DNA from: Paraphoma chrysanthemicola | Lineage: Eukaryota > Ascomycota > Dothideomycetes > Pleosporales > Phaeosphaeriaceae | NCBI GenBank assembly: GCA_020744225.1 | Contig: JAGMWG010000002.1 | Location: 1,860,001-1,924,000, forward strand | DNA length: 64,000 bases | Reading direction: 5' to 3' | Made by a program: the position numbers and the translations under genes | Part shown: positions 34,942 through 45,649 of the stretch, one piece after another | Position numbering within the stretch: position 1 is the stretch's first letter | Layout of the letters: each line of letters begins with the position of its first letter | The notes under the pieces: model-generated | Database searches by the model: none | The model's input: only the letters and a program-made list of their open reading frames with translations | What the model was told of the DNA's origin: nothing

Positions 34942-36783
34942 CTACAGCAGTCCGGCGATCGCAGCAACCACCAGCGCGCCAATGAGCGAGCCGACAGCCA
35001 CACTCGTCTGGCCAGCAGCGCCTTCGAACTGCAGTGGTTGGCTCGGACTAGCCTGTGGGATGCTGCTGTTAGCAGGCACCACGGGAATGATCGAAGTGGA
35101 GAGAACTGGCACCGGCGCGCCTGTCGACAGCACAGGAGCGTAGACAGTCTTTGTCACGCTCGGGGTGCAAGTGCAAGGGCTGCCTGACTTTGTGCAAGTT
35201 GACGAGTTTGAGTTTGGCTTCTCTCCAAACTGGCCACCAGGCTGGGCGGTAGAGCTGGGAGTGACGCTTGTGCTAGGTGCAGGCTGTACTGGTGCAATGC
35301 TGGCGCTGGGTGTCGACGGTGGTGCCTGTGACTTGGGAGGTGCTGGCGGGCTCGCGACTGCGGAAGTTGCTGGCGCCGCACTCGAGGGCGCAGGAGGCGC
35401 CTGGCTCGATGGGACAGGTGCTGGAGTGGGAGTGGGAGTGGGCGTAGAGCTGGGCTTTGGAGTGACAGTCGTAGTGGGCTCTGGCGTAGACTCGCCCTTC
35501 TTGACAGGCACAATACCTTGTTTGAGCTGCAAGAGAGCCTGAGTGATCTCAAGAGCGGACAGTTGCTGGCCAACGCCAGAAGTGCCGTCCCACGAGCCAG
35601 TGTACCACTTCGAGCCGCAAGTTGTGCCGCTTGCACCACCTGAGCACGCCTTGGCGGCGCCTACCGCCGAAGCTTTGAGGTACTTTGTAATCGTGTCCTT
35701 GGTGAAGGGAGCCACGGCTGCGGTCTTGGCCATGAAACGAGAGAGATAAGCTTTGAAGGACTGCTGGTCGAGGTTGCAATGCCTGCCCGACTCGCCCGTC
35801 TCACAGGCCCACTCGTACATGATGTCTGTGGAGTTCTCGAAGGGTCTGAAGAAAAGCAGCTCGGCATGCTTGAGAAAGCCTGAAGTTCGGTCCTTCCACG
35901 TGCTGTCACCACCGGTGTAATCGAACATGAAGGCGGATCCGTGGAGAAACATGGCATTGTTGTAGGTCCATTGGGTCTTGTCGGCGACCGTAGCGCAATC
36001 TTTCTTGTCGTCGGAGCCGTCAAAGACCTCGTAGATATCCGTGATGAGGCCGACTTTCTTCGTCCAGTCGTAGATCTTCACCGCCCAGTCGGCATAAGTC
36101 TGGTTGCCGGTGTAGCGGGCGAGGCGGGCTCCCAGGGCAAACGCACAACCGTTTGAGATGGAGTTCTTGTAGTTGTAGCCGTAGGAATTCTCCGGGTAAA
36201 TCTGCCACTTCAGACCGCCGCCGCACGAGGTCTCGTCCCATCGTCCAACAATATTGTTGAAAGAGTTGATAGCCACATCAAGATAGTCCGCTGGAGCTTG
36301 GCTTGGGTCTGGGAATTGATATTCCAGCGCACTCATCACAGCCAAAGCCCAGAAAGCCTGGTCATCGTTGCCCTACGTCATGCTGTCAGTGTTTGTTGTG
36401 GCTGCAAGCACAGTCTCGCAACTCACCGTCTGGCCTTTGCGGTGTTCCAGAATGAAGTCATTTGCCGGTCCGTAGTTCGATGTCAACGCCTGCTGCAGCG
36501 TCTTGACGTGGCTGTCATCGCCAGAGAACATGCTGTACTCAATCATACCACCCCAGGCCGCGCCGCCCTCCCACCAATAGTGCGGTTGAGGCCAGATTCC
36601 GATGTCTTGCGGCGCAGTGCTCGTTGCATTATTCGTGTACAGCTCCATGAGTCCGTACGCATACTGCCTAGCAGCAGCCTTGATCGATGCCTCATCATCA
36701 GGGTTCAACTCGATAGCCTTTGCGGTCGACGCAAGTGCGAGAAATGGAAGGAGCACGGCTCCGCTGTTTTGGAAGAACCTCAT
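34942..36783 (-). CDS. GPI-anchored GH76 protein (Dfg5/Dcw1-like, alpha-1,6-mannanase family)
   Basis: Two exons, 36783-36427 and 36372-34942 (54-nt intron), give 595 residues. The plasma-membrane or wall-linked family transfers GPI-anchored proteins into the cell wall. A signal peptide (to about STAKA, residue 22) is followed by the GH76 barrel: WWEGGAAWGGMIEYS, the catalytic pair in GNDDQAFWALAVMSA (start of exon 2), GGLKWQIYPENSYGYNYKNSISNGCAFALGARLARYTGN in segments, and SRFMAKTAA. A long Pro/Ser/Thr linker (about 400-530) and a C-terminal hydrophobic segment (SVAVGSLIGALVVAAIAGLL) after a small-residue site give the GPI signal. The GPI8 gene 7 kb away makes the transamidase that would process it. 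Confidence 0.93.
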
Positions 36784-37546
36784 TGTGCGTAAAGGTTATA
36801 AACACGAGGTTGAAGCGAATGTATAAACAGAAAAGAAGGAAAGTAGAAAGAGAGAACGAACGGAAGGTACAGCACACAAAGTGAGTCGCGGTGGTGAATG
36901 CAGGAAGGAGGACATGGTAAAGTCGGGGCGCAGCAGCGTCATTATACCCCGATTGATCGGACCCACATCACCCTGTCGCTTGCCCCAAACGACACAATGC
37001 ACGACGGCGGCCAGCAGAATGATTGAGGCTCGTGGGGAAGGAGCGCGCGGCAGACGGCAAGCTAAAGGGACCGCTGCCTAATCGGGCATGACGGCGTTTC
37101 GAACGCAGGAACAGGAAACCAGCAGTGGCCAATCATGGCAAAGGCCCCGTGTTTTAGATTGACTGGTGCTTTTCTTGGACTGGTCCTGGATGATTCCGGG
37201 CTTCAGCGGAATTGTTTGTGTTTCCTCAAAACTGTCTTCTCTGGCTTGTGATTCGCACGAGCACGTGTCACGGCGAGTAACTAGGTCGCTCGCTCGAGCT
37301 GAGGGCTTGCAACCACGGACACTTTATGAATTTGCTGTGCACTCAACTGGTGATGATTATCACAATGCTTGTTCAAATCCCTCGTTCCAAGACTTTATGC
37401 ATCTAGGGTCATTTCTTCACGTGCCGACTTCTACTGCCCAGCAACGGCCCTTTACCATCGCAAGTCTACGCGCGGGTCTATTCCAACACCCAGCCGCGAA
37501 TCGGCAATACTCCAATCTCAAAGAATTCCCATGCCTCATAGGGCCT
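36784..37546. other. Intergenic, 763 bp
   Basis: Promoter of the GH76 gene and 3' region of the CCDC124 gene. A B-box-like string at 37370-37382 was examined for a tRNA and rejected. No gene seen. Confidence 0.45.
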
Positions 37547-38265
37547 TCAACTGGATCCTGCGAGTCGCTTTTCCTTCGCCGCCTTCTCGGCCTCCTGAAT
37601 GGACTTGAGCTCGTCCTTCGACGCGTTGTAGGCCGCCGAGACTTGGTTGAACGGATTGTCGGGATGCTTCTCGAACTCCTTCCGTATCTGCATGACCTTC
37701 TGGTTCTTCCTCAGGCCCTTCTCGTCCTTCATCTCCTCTAGCCTGCGCTCCTCGTATTGTGCGTATGCAGCCTTGTACCGTCGCTCGGGATGGCGGTCCA
37801 GCTTATCCTTCTGTTCGGCAGTGAGGTCCAGAGCGTCCAGGGCGTTGTCGATACCGGAGGCATTGAGAGCGTTGGGCTTGGAGTCGAAATCTCCGAGTGC
37901 CGAGTCGATGCCCTTGGCCTTCTTCTCCGCCTTTGGTGCTTTGCCTTTGGGTTTGGAAGGTAGCGAGGCCTCCTCTTCGCGCAGGAGGGCTTCTTTCTCG
38001 GCTTTCTTGCGGGCGGCTTCGGCGGCCTTTTCGGCAGCGGCCTCACTGCTCTTGTCAGCGTTGAACTCGCTAGGTTGACTTCGTGATCGACATACGCTTT
38101 AGCGTTTGATTTGGCACCCTTGTCCCATTTCTCTGCCTCTGCTGCTGCTGCCTGACTGTCCTTTGCTGCTTGCTTTGACGCCGCCGCGTCCGCCTTGCGC
38201 GCCTGACCCTGTGCTTTCTTCGAGCCTCCTCCGTCGCCGCCGCCAGCGCCGCCTTTCTTTGCCAT
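37547..38265 (-). CDS. CCDC124: CCDC124/Lso2 family ribosome-associated protein
   Basis: Two exons, 38265-38096 and 38045-37547, give 222 residues. The protein binds ribosomes, and yeast Lso2 protects idle 80S ribosomes in starvation recovery. The N-terminus is low-complexity and basic (MAKKGGAGGGDGGGSKK), followed by a long Ala/Glu/Lys helix. The conserved C-terminal domain reads GIDNALDALDLTAEQKDKLD, HPERRYKAAYAQYEERRLEE, KGLRKNQKVMQIRKEFEKHP and DNPFNQVSAAYN. The 50-nt intron uses a GTATGT donor. Two in-frame acceptor choices exist (GAG or CAG, 3 nt apart); I chose the CAG at 38046. Confidence 0.93.
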
Positions 38266-38596
38266 GGATGCGATACTTTGGGTTACGTGGTTAGGAGTGG
38301 TGTAGAAAATTCAGGGTTCAAGATCGATATTTGAGGATGTGACGCGTGAGTCAAAGTTTGGTTCAAAGTTGCGCTGACAGCGGAGTTGCCTGCAGGGTCC
38401 TGGCGGGGCAGCCGGTGCGTCATAGCGAGGCGTGACTTCGCTCCGAAAGAATGCAAGTGAAGACCACCAAAATTACGGTTGTAAAGCATGACTTTTCGTT
38501 AGCTCAGTTTTACCTTCCGAACTCCTCGCTAAATATAACACATAGTACACAAGGTTCTCCGAACTGAGCTCATTACACGCATAGCTAGCTCATGAC
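38266..38596. other. Intergenic, 331 bp
   Basis: 5' region of the CCDC124 gene and 3' region of the aquaporin gene. Nothing else seen. Confidence 0.4.
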
Positions 38597-39868
38597 TTAG
38601 ACGATACCATCCTCCTTGTTCCTTCGCGCATGCGCCCTCAATTCTCTCCTAGCATATCCAGGCGTGAGATGCTTCAGTCCAAGCCATGGCGTGTTGACGG
38701 GGCTTGGGCCTGTATAGATGAAAACGTCGTATAAGAAGCCCCCAAAAGCGCATCCAAGGAATGGCGCCACCATCGGGATCCAAAAGTAATTTTCGCCCGC
38801 AGAAAACACTTCAGTGCCATATCCTACGGCCCAAGACATCAACCTAGGACCAAGATCACGGGCAATATTGATAGCATAGCCAGTCTGCCATCCGAAGCAA
38901 GATCCAAGGCCAAAGATGAGGAAGAACAGACACAGCGGAAACCATTTATCGCTCTAGAGGATTCATTAGTGGAGCTCGACACCGAAGACACTTCGAGGCT
39001 CACCTTTGGGACTCCATTATTACTGGGATCCTTCAGCGCAAAAATGACGAACATGAGCAGAGCGCTCGCGATGAACTCCGAGAAGAATTGACTCGACTTG
39101 GTCACAAATGCTTGCGGATATGTGCAGAAAATGCCTGCCGTGGCCTTCTCTGCTGGCGGTACTGTGCGCAGGCCGCCCTCGAACCAGTCGATGGCGGAAA
39201 TATAGTTGGCATACACGATGCCGCTTCCGACGAATCCACCCAGCATCTGCGCAATGAAATAGACTGGGAAACGTCGCCATGGAAGCTGCCGGTATAGGCA
39301 ACTACAGAAGGTAACGGCAGGGTTAAGGTATGCACCAGAGTCTCCGGCCACGTACACTCCTAGCATCACGCCTAGGCCCCAGCTGCAATCTGGTCAGTAA
39401 AAGTTTGGTTTGGAACAAAACATTGGCTTACCCCCAATTGATCGATTGATACGATCCGAAGCCGTTACCACCGGGTGCAGTCGTTTGTCCAGTTGATAGC
39501 ACGACTTGAGCAACCGAACCATCACCGAACATCACCATGATGGCGACGCCCCAAAATTCCGCGAATGGCTCTCGCAACACCGTCCGAATACGCGACCACA
39601 GCAACTCCGATCGCGGGCCCTGATCATGGTCCTCGTCGATAGGTGCCTGAGGATGGAGGCCAAGTGCTGAGCGCGTCTTCCTGAAACTCGTCGAAGTCCT
39701 GTTCGGCGAGAGTTCGGATGAGTGGACAGAGTGCTCTGTCGGTGCCTGATTTAGTGGAGTGGCGCTTGAGTAGCCGGTGAGGCGGTTTTCACTGTTGCCG
39801 TCTGCCCAGTCATGAGAGAGCTCTGAGCTTGGAGCCGCTTGTGCCATCGGGCCTTGTGTGGTGGCCAT
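38597..39868 (-). CDS. Aquaglyceroporin (MIP family)
   Basis: Three exons, 39868-39432, 39382-39004 and 38953-38597, give 390 residues. Plasma-membrane channel for glycerol or water. A cytosolic N-terminus of about 110 residues precedes six membrane segments: FAEFWGVAIMVMFGDGSVAQ, SINWGWGLGVMLGVYVAG, FPVYFIAQMLGGFVGSGIVYA, QFFSEFIASALLMFVIFAL, FPLCLFFLIFGLG and FWIPMVAPFLGCAFGGFLYD. The first selectivity motif is canonical (GAYLNPAVTF). The second reads INIARDLGPR, so the usual NPA is NIA; the Asp after Arg marks the glycerol-facilitator branch. Introns are 49-50 nt. The start is the first ATG of the frame. Confidence 0.93.
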
Positions 39869-41267
39869 CTTGCTGGCAGCTGGGAAGAACCTTGGTAAAT
39901 CGACAAAGCCCAACACGGTAAGGCACCACAGGAACAAACTTCAAAAGCACCTGCGTTAGTTAGAGGCAGTAAATGCAGGTTTCTGATCTCGCCGAAGCGG
40001 CCATTTGCAGCTTAAAGAACGGCGTGTCCTCCCCTCAACGCGCACCCGTCAAACGACGTCACTGCATCATCCTCAAGACGGCACAGCGACGCCCATTGGA
40101 GATGGTCCCCTCATTAGCTAGCAGTTATTCCCGTCTGGGGTAAATTGCCGCGCCGTCAGCTTAGGTGTGACGGTTCCGCGCCAAAATGACGTCTCCCCAG
40201 ACATGCAGGAGCGGAAGTGGCACTATTGCCGCGGAGCTGCCGGGGCGGAGTGTCGAATGTGACGAAGAACAAAGAGAAATATATGTATACGAGACCAGCA
40301 GATTGGATGACTAGATATGGGATGGAAGAATTGCTTTTGATATTCGTTGGATCCCCAGATTTGAAGTGTGGAGCGCCGTGGAGCAGTTTTGTGGGTTTCC
40401 TGGGGTGCGTCGATGATCGACCCACACGTTCGCTTCAGGCCGCCCAACTGTGAAGTGGCCCCTGCTGTGCCAAGCGAGTGTCGACTTCATCTCTCCGGCC
40501 ACCATCACTCTTCATCCTTCACAATACCCCTCCTGGTCGCGTGAGCTTGCAACAACGAATTGAAGGTGACCGATCACCTTTTGGAGACTGCAGGTAGCTC
40601 AACAGCCAATACCACTGGCCAACAGAATGTTGCTTTGGCTGCAGGAATATTTTCAGCCTTGCATATCAGTTCACAGCCTTGTGATCTCGATAATGTTGTT
40701 TCTCATGTTCACTTCCGCGTACCATGTCCAGTTTATTGTCTCTGGCTCCCTGTCTTCTCTCTTACCAGCCTCGTTGTCACCAGGCAGAAATTTCCTATTG
40801 TACCTCCACTCCACCACCTCCACCCAGCATCCCCAGTCGCCTCAATTCTTCGAATGACTCTACGACGAAGTTCTTATTGTCTTGGAAACTGTCGTTGTTT
40901 CCTCCTATTTCCCGCTTTCTCCGCCTGATGCAAAACCTTCCAGTCGCTTGCGGCTGGTGTACCTCGGAAGTTGATCTCTGAGCTTGTTCATTTTTTGCTT
41001 TTTGGATCTATCTAGACGTTGCTCTGCGTACTGGCGAGCGTCGGGAACGAACTGAAACTTTTGGGTGGGGCATTAGGGGTGCGTTGGGTCTAGTCGAGGT
41101 GAAAACTGATGCTGAGCGAGGGGCGTTTATGCTAACTTCCATCTGATCTTTAGCCTTGAGAATACCAGCGCCGCCTGAAAATCTTGGCCCACCTGGCTCG
41201 AAGAGGGTCAATTGCTCGAGGTTGCAGAAGCTTTAGATACAGAGGTTTGATCAATGCAATATGCTAT
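39869..41267. other. Intergenic, 1.4 kb
   Basis: 5' region of the aquaporin and 3' region of the OPT gene. A pyrimidine-rich tract runs at about 40780-40900. Open frames up to 122 codons have no family features. No gene recognised. Confidence 0.45.
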
Positions 41268-43466
41268 TTACAAATGCGGCACTCCAACGCTCGCCAGCAC
41301 CAGATTGACAATACTGAACAAACCCTCTCCCAAGATCAATCCACTCGCCAACACAATAATTGGTGTCTCAGTCCTCCCCTTCCACCTCCTCCACCACAAA
41401 CTCACCAGCCCTCCAATCGTCCTCGCCAGCGTAAAAGATGGCGTATTGTACATGCCCACCGCAACCGCGATCCCTCCAGGCACAAAGTCAATCCATTTCC
41501 CTCCAATTCCACGCTGCTTCCTGCTCGTAGCATAAACTCTGAGTACTGTGCTGACGGCGAAAATAACAGCTGCACCGCTTGCCCACTCCTTGACCATGGG
41601 CGGCAATCCGGTACCTGTCACCAGGCGCGCCGTGAAGACCCAGACGTAGCCCGTTGGGACTTCAAACAAGCCGCCAGGGATCTTGTAAACGTTTGTATAA
41701 AGCTTGTACACAACCGCGGACAACACTGCACCGACTGCGCTCCCGATGATCTGGCCGTAGAATTGCGCACTTGGTGCCGCACCAACTAGATGCCCACACT
41801 TGAGGTCTTGCAGTAAATCCCCAGCCTGCAGAGCCGCAGACTCAGAGATTGCACCAGCGACGAGGTTGATGATGACTGCATTCTTGTTCCCCCGCGGCGT
41901 GACGAGGGCAAAGACGAGCTGTGTGAGTTTGGATATGCCGGAGACGGGATTGAGATCCGTTTCGCCGAGTGCGCGGACGCCCATGATGGACAAAAAGAGG
42001 GCGAGGACGAGTGAAAGGAGAGTCAGGCGGAAGGGTATGAGGCCAGGGAAAGAGATGTGCACGGCGACAATGCAGAGGACGAGGGAGGCGACGAGGCCGA
42101 TGATGGTGGTGCGGTTCGAGATCAGGTGTTCTGGAGGTGCGTCGGGTTCTTGATCGGCGGCAAGATGGCGTTTGATGGTTGTCAATGGACTTTCGGTGCT
42201 GCCGTCGTCGAGCTGGGTGTAGCGTTGTTTGCGTGTGATGTTAAGGGTCAACAGTTCGCGCCAGGTATGCGACTGAATCGTCTCTTTGATTGTAGGGTAG
42301 TATAGCTGCGCGATGCTAACAATGGGCCGAAGGAGGAGCCATCCGAGACTGACGAGCGAGTCTGCCAGCATGATCGCAAGCGAGATCCAGACGATCCAGC
42401 CTTTCGAGCCGTTGGTCCAGTCGGACACAGGTCCAGGTGCCCATCCTTTATGTTTTGCGAGCGGAGAGAGGACTCCCCAGCCTATGATGGCTCCAAGTAG
42501 CATATGGAGAGTTGTCGCTGGTCCCATGATAATGCCTTGGCCGACGTACGCTGGTGATGGGTTCAGCGTCCATAACCACTTGGTTGCAAGTGGGAGACCA
42601 AAGATAGGTATATCGTGCAGCTGTGGTATAAAGTAGGACACTACAGTGTATAGTGCAGAGCCAGCGAACGATATCAGAAGCAAGCGAATCTTCGCCTTCC
42701 AGTCTCCATCACTCCCAAGCTCATCATCATCCCGTTGAGCTTCGTCGAGCGAAGGTCGCAGATCATGGTCTTCTCGTCGTGAGTCCGATCCCTGCAACAA
42801 CCCACGGGACTCTTCTTCTGCATCGCTATCGGCATCGTCTCTTTCAGTTGCAGCCTTCGCATTCGATTTGTCGTCTCCATGCAGCACTTTGATCAACAAG
42901 GCCGTAGCCGTGCCACTCGGGAACTTCAGCTTCTCGCGGATAATCATTTCCTTCCTCAAAGGCACTGCAAAGACGACACCGAAGAAGCATATGCCGACAG
43001 ACCAGATTATCAGTCTCCACAAGCTGATGTCGAGCGGACCATTCTCTTCTTCTGTCAAGAGGTAGTTCAATGCCGGAATGACACCAACAAAGCCACATCC
43101 TAACGGCATCGTACCGACTGATCCAGCAACGGATTGAACGAGGACGTTTTCCACGGGTGTGAAAGGGAGCTTTAGAGTGCGAGCAACGACCTTGAAGTAC
43201 GCGAACCCAATGAGCGCCGACGGCATCGCCATACCCGACACCCATCCGGTCTGCAGTCCAAAGTACATGTTGGAGAAGCATATCACGACACCGATTGCCA
43301 AGCCGACCAGCACACCTCGAAGGGTGAAATTTTGCGGCTGCTGAGCCTGCTGGGCGAGATATCTGCGCGTCCCCGACCTGCTCCGGCTAAGTGCATCGTC
43401 TTCTGCATCCTCGTGGTTCCCAGCTCTTTCACTGTCAAGCGACGTCGAGCCCCGGTCCGGTGCCAT
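41268..43466 (-). CDS. OPT-family oligopeptide/metal-chelate transporter
   Basis: Single exon, 732 residues with about 14 membrane segments. The family imports small peptides or metal complexes with protons. Landmarks: NFTLRGVLVGLAIGVVICFSN near residue 45, TPVENVLVQSVAGSVGTMPLGCGF in part (about 105-128), KFPSGTATALLIKVLHG, a Ser/Asp-rich cytosolic loop (about 200-250), ISKLTQLVFALVTPRG and NLVAGAISESAALQAGDLLQDLKCGHLVGA in segments (about 535-565), and a C-terminal LASGLILGEGLFSIVNLVL. It resembles the YSL-like branch of fungal OPTs rather than Opt1/Opt2. The start is the first ATG (CAT at 43464-43466); 11 open codons upstream lack one. Confidence 0.93.
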   Translation of the reverse strand: MAPDRGSTSLDSERAGNHEDAEDDALSRSRSGTRRYLAQQAQQPQNFTLRGVLVGLAIGVVICFSNMYFGLQTGWVSGMAMPSALIGFAYFKVVARTLKLPFTPVENVLVQSVAGSVGTMPLGCGFVGVIPALNYLLTEEENGPLDISLWRLIIWSVGICFFGVVFAVPLRKEMIIREKLKFPSGTATALLIKVLHGDDKSNAKAATERDDADSDAEEESRGLLQGSDSRREDHDLRPSLDEAQRDDDELGSDGDWKAKIRLLLISFAGSALYTVVSYFIPQLHDIPIFGLPLATKWLWTLNPSPAYVGQGIIMGPATTLHMLLGAIIGWGVLSPLAKHKGWAPGPVSDWTNGSKGWIVWISLAIMLADSLVSLGWLLLRPIVSIAQLYYPTIKETIQSHTWRELLTLNITRKQRYTQLDDGSTESPLTTIKRHLAADQEPDAPPEHLISNRTTIIGLVASLVLCIVAVHISFPGLIPFRLTLLSLVLALFLSIMGVRALGETDLNPVSGISKLTQLVFALVTPRGNKNAVIINLVAGAISESAALQAGDLLQDLKCGHLVGAAPSAQFYGQIIGSAVGAVLSAVVYKLYTNVYKIPGGLFEVPTGYVWVFTARLVTGTGLPPMVKEWASGAAVIFAVSTVLRVYATSRKQRGIGGKWIDFVPGGIAVAVGMYNTPSFTLARTIGGLVSLWWRRWKGRTETPIIVLASGLILGEGLFSIVNLVLASVGVPHL

Positions 43467-43791
43467 GGTAATATCTTGGAGTGGGATCGACTGAGACACC
43501 TTGTTGATATTGTAGAGGTAGGAACTTCGAAATGTGCTTCATCGCATATGATCTTCGAGATTACGTGCGCGAACCCATGACGAATGTCGCGTTCGGGCTA
43601 GCTTTCCACGTGAGGCTGTTATGTGCGGCTTATCTCCGATTTGTCAGATCTCACAAACAAGCAACGTCCATCGTGAACGGCGAGTCGCGACAGAACGATT
43701 AGATTGCACATCCCTCCCTTCTTTTCGTTCCTGTACCTCCATCGCGCGTCTACGAGAATCTCACGAGCTTCCAGCAAGCTCAATACACACG
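43467..43791. other. Divergent promoter, OPT and GPI8
   Basis: 325 bp shared by two divergent genes. Nothing else seen. Confidence 0.4.
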
Positions 43792-45014
43792 ATGAAGTTC
43801 TCCGCCGCTCTCCTCCCTCTCCTGGCCGCCCCCTTCGTCGCCAGCGAACACACATCCAACTGGGCCGTCCTTGTCTCGACATCGCGCTTCTGGTTCAATT
43901 ACCGCCACCTCGCCAATGTCCTCTCCCTCTACCGCACTGTCAAGCGCCTCGGCATTCCAGACTCGCAAATCATCCTCATGCTGCCCGATGACATGGCATG
44001 CAACCCTCGAAATGCGTTCCCAGGGACCGTATACAACAACGCCGATCGCGCGCTCGACCTGTATGGCGACAACATCGAGGTGGATTATCGGGGATACGAA
44101 GTCACAGTAGAGAACTTCATCCGCCTAATGACAGACCGTGTCGGGGAAGACATGCCGCGCAGTAAGCGCCTCATGACCGACGAACGAAGCAACATCCTTG
44201 TCTACATGACCGGCCACGGCGGCAACGAGTTTCTGAAATTCCAAGACGCAGAAGAGATCAGCGCATTCGACCTCGCAGACGCATTTGGCCAGATGTGGGA
44301 GAAGAAACGGTACGTCCTCAAACTGCCCCCCATTCCTCCAATACCATACTAATATGTCGGGACCGATGTAGATACCACGAGATGCTCTTCATGATCGACA
44401 CCTGCCAGGCCAATACAATGTACTCCAAATTCTACAGCCCCAACATCCTCGCCACTGGATCCTCCGAAATCGACCAGTCCTCCTACTCCCACCACGCCGA
44501 CAACGACGTCGGCGTCGCCGTCATTGATCGGTACACATATTACAACCTGGAATTCCTCGAATCGCGCGTCACAAACCCCACTAGTAAACTCACAATGGGC
44601 GAATTGTTCGACAGCTACGATTCAGCCAAAATTCACTCGGATGCAGGAATCCGATACGATTTGTTTGAAGGTGGGGAGGAGGGAGCGAGGAGTAGACGTG
44701 TCATGGATTTCTTTGGAAACGTGCAGAATGTGGAGTTGCAGGCAGAAGGCCGGAATGAAACGCAATGGAGAGAGGAGTTGGAGGCGATTGACAGGATGAT
44801 TGAGGATGCGAAAAGGAGACATAACGAGAGTTTGGGTGCGAGACCGACGGCGCAGCATGTTGTTGAGGAGGCGAAGCCGGTGCAGAGCATCAGGAGGGAA
44901 GGTGCTGTCAAGGTAGGCGAGGAACAAGGGTGGAATAAACAGATTGTGGGTGCCGCAGCGCTGTTAGGATGTGCAGGTGTTTGGCTAGCGGGGAGCTTGC
45001 TGGAGTCAATGTGA
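43792..45014 (+). CDS. GPI8: GPI-anchor transamidase catalytic subunit Gpi8/PIG-K
   Basis: Two exons, 43792-44309 and 44372-45014 (62-nt intron), give 386 residues. A C13 caspase-like cysteine protease of the ER that cleaves the GPI signal and joins the preformed anchor. Signal peptide MKFSAALLPLLAAPFVAS; then TSNWAVLVSTSRFWFNYRHL, LPDDMACNPRN, and the catalytic dyad His142 in YMTGHGG and Cys184 in MIDTCQANT, just after the splice junction. A C-terminal membrane anchor (GAAALLGCAGVWLAGSLL) is present. Length matches yeast Gpi8 (411) and human PIG-K (395). Confidence 0.95.
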
Positions 45015-45649
45015 ATCAGTTGAAGCTGGTTGGTGATGAGATACATGTTAATGATACCCACTTTTCATTGCGATGGCTTGTGCTTGAAGGTATCAGTGAT
45101 CAGAGCGACTATCGCAGGGAATAGGGAACTAAGCAACCTCTTGCATTTTAGTTGCGTTTCTGACTACGTATTTTGTGCCGTTTTTCTGATGTCCTCTGAC
45201 GCTGTGCAGAAAGAGGCCATGAGGTATCATATGCGATACGCCATTCCCGACCCCGACGCCAAATGAGCTGAAAGAAAGATAGGGACAAATCGAGTACTCC
45301 GGTTGTGAATGCACCGCCCCAGAAACGCCTTTGACAAACAAAGAGGCTATACGCGATCGACGTATCCTCCAAAACATGGCGTGCGGTGCAATATTGTTGC
45401 GCTACTATTCGCCTGAGTCCGCACATATCCACTAAGTCACATTAAACCTATGCCATCCACCACAACCTTGCAAAGCCGACGCCGAAGAATGTTCATAAAC
45501 CTGGACTAGAGAGGAAGAGCTGTTTTCTCGAGCAGAAGGTACTGCTTTGGCAGCGGGTATCCTGATCAGACCTGCCGGACGACGACCAATCTGCAGCGTT
45601 CTTTACTGCCAGGGATCGCAAGACCGTCACTCAATGTGACTACGTTCCG
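45015..45649. other. Convergent 3' region, GPI8 and PARP-UBC
   Basis: 3' ends of two converging genes; no coding signal seen. Confidence 0.4.

Noticed and set aside
37365..37395. B-box-like GTTCAAATCCCTC that could mark another split tRNA
   Set aside because: No matching GAGGG half-stem next to a GT donor, no AG before the string, and no anticodon arm could be assembled.
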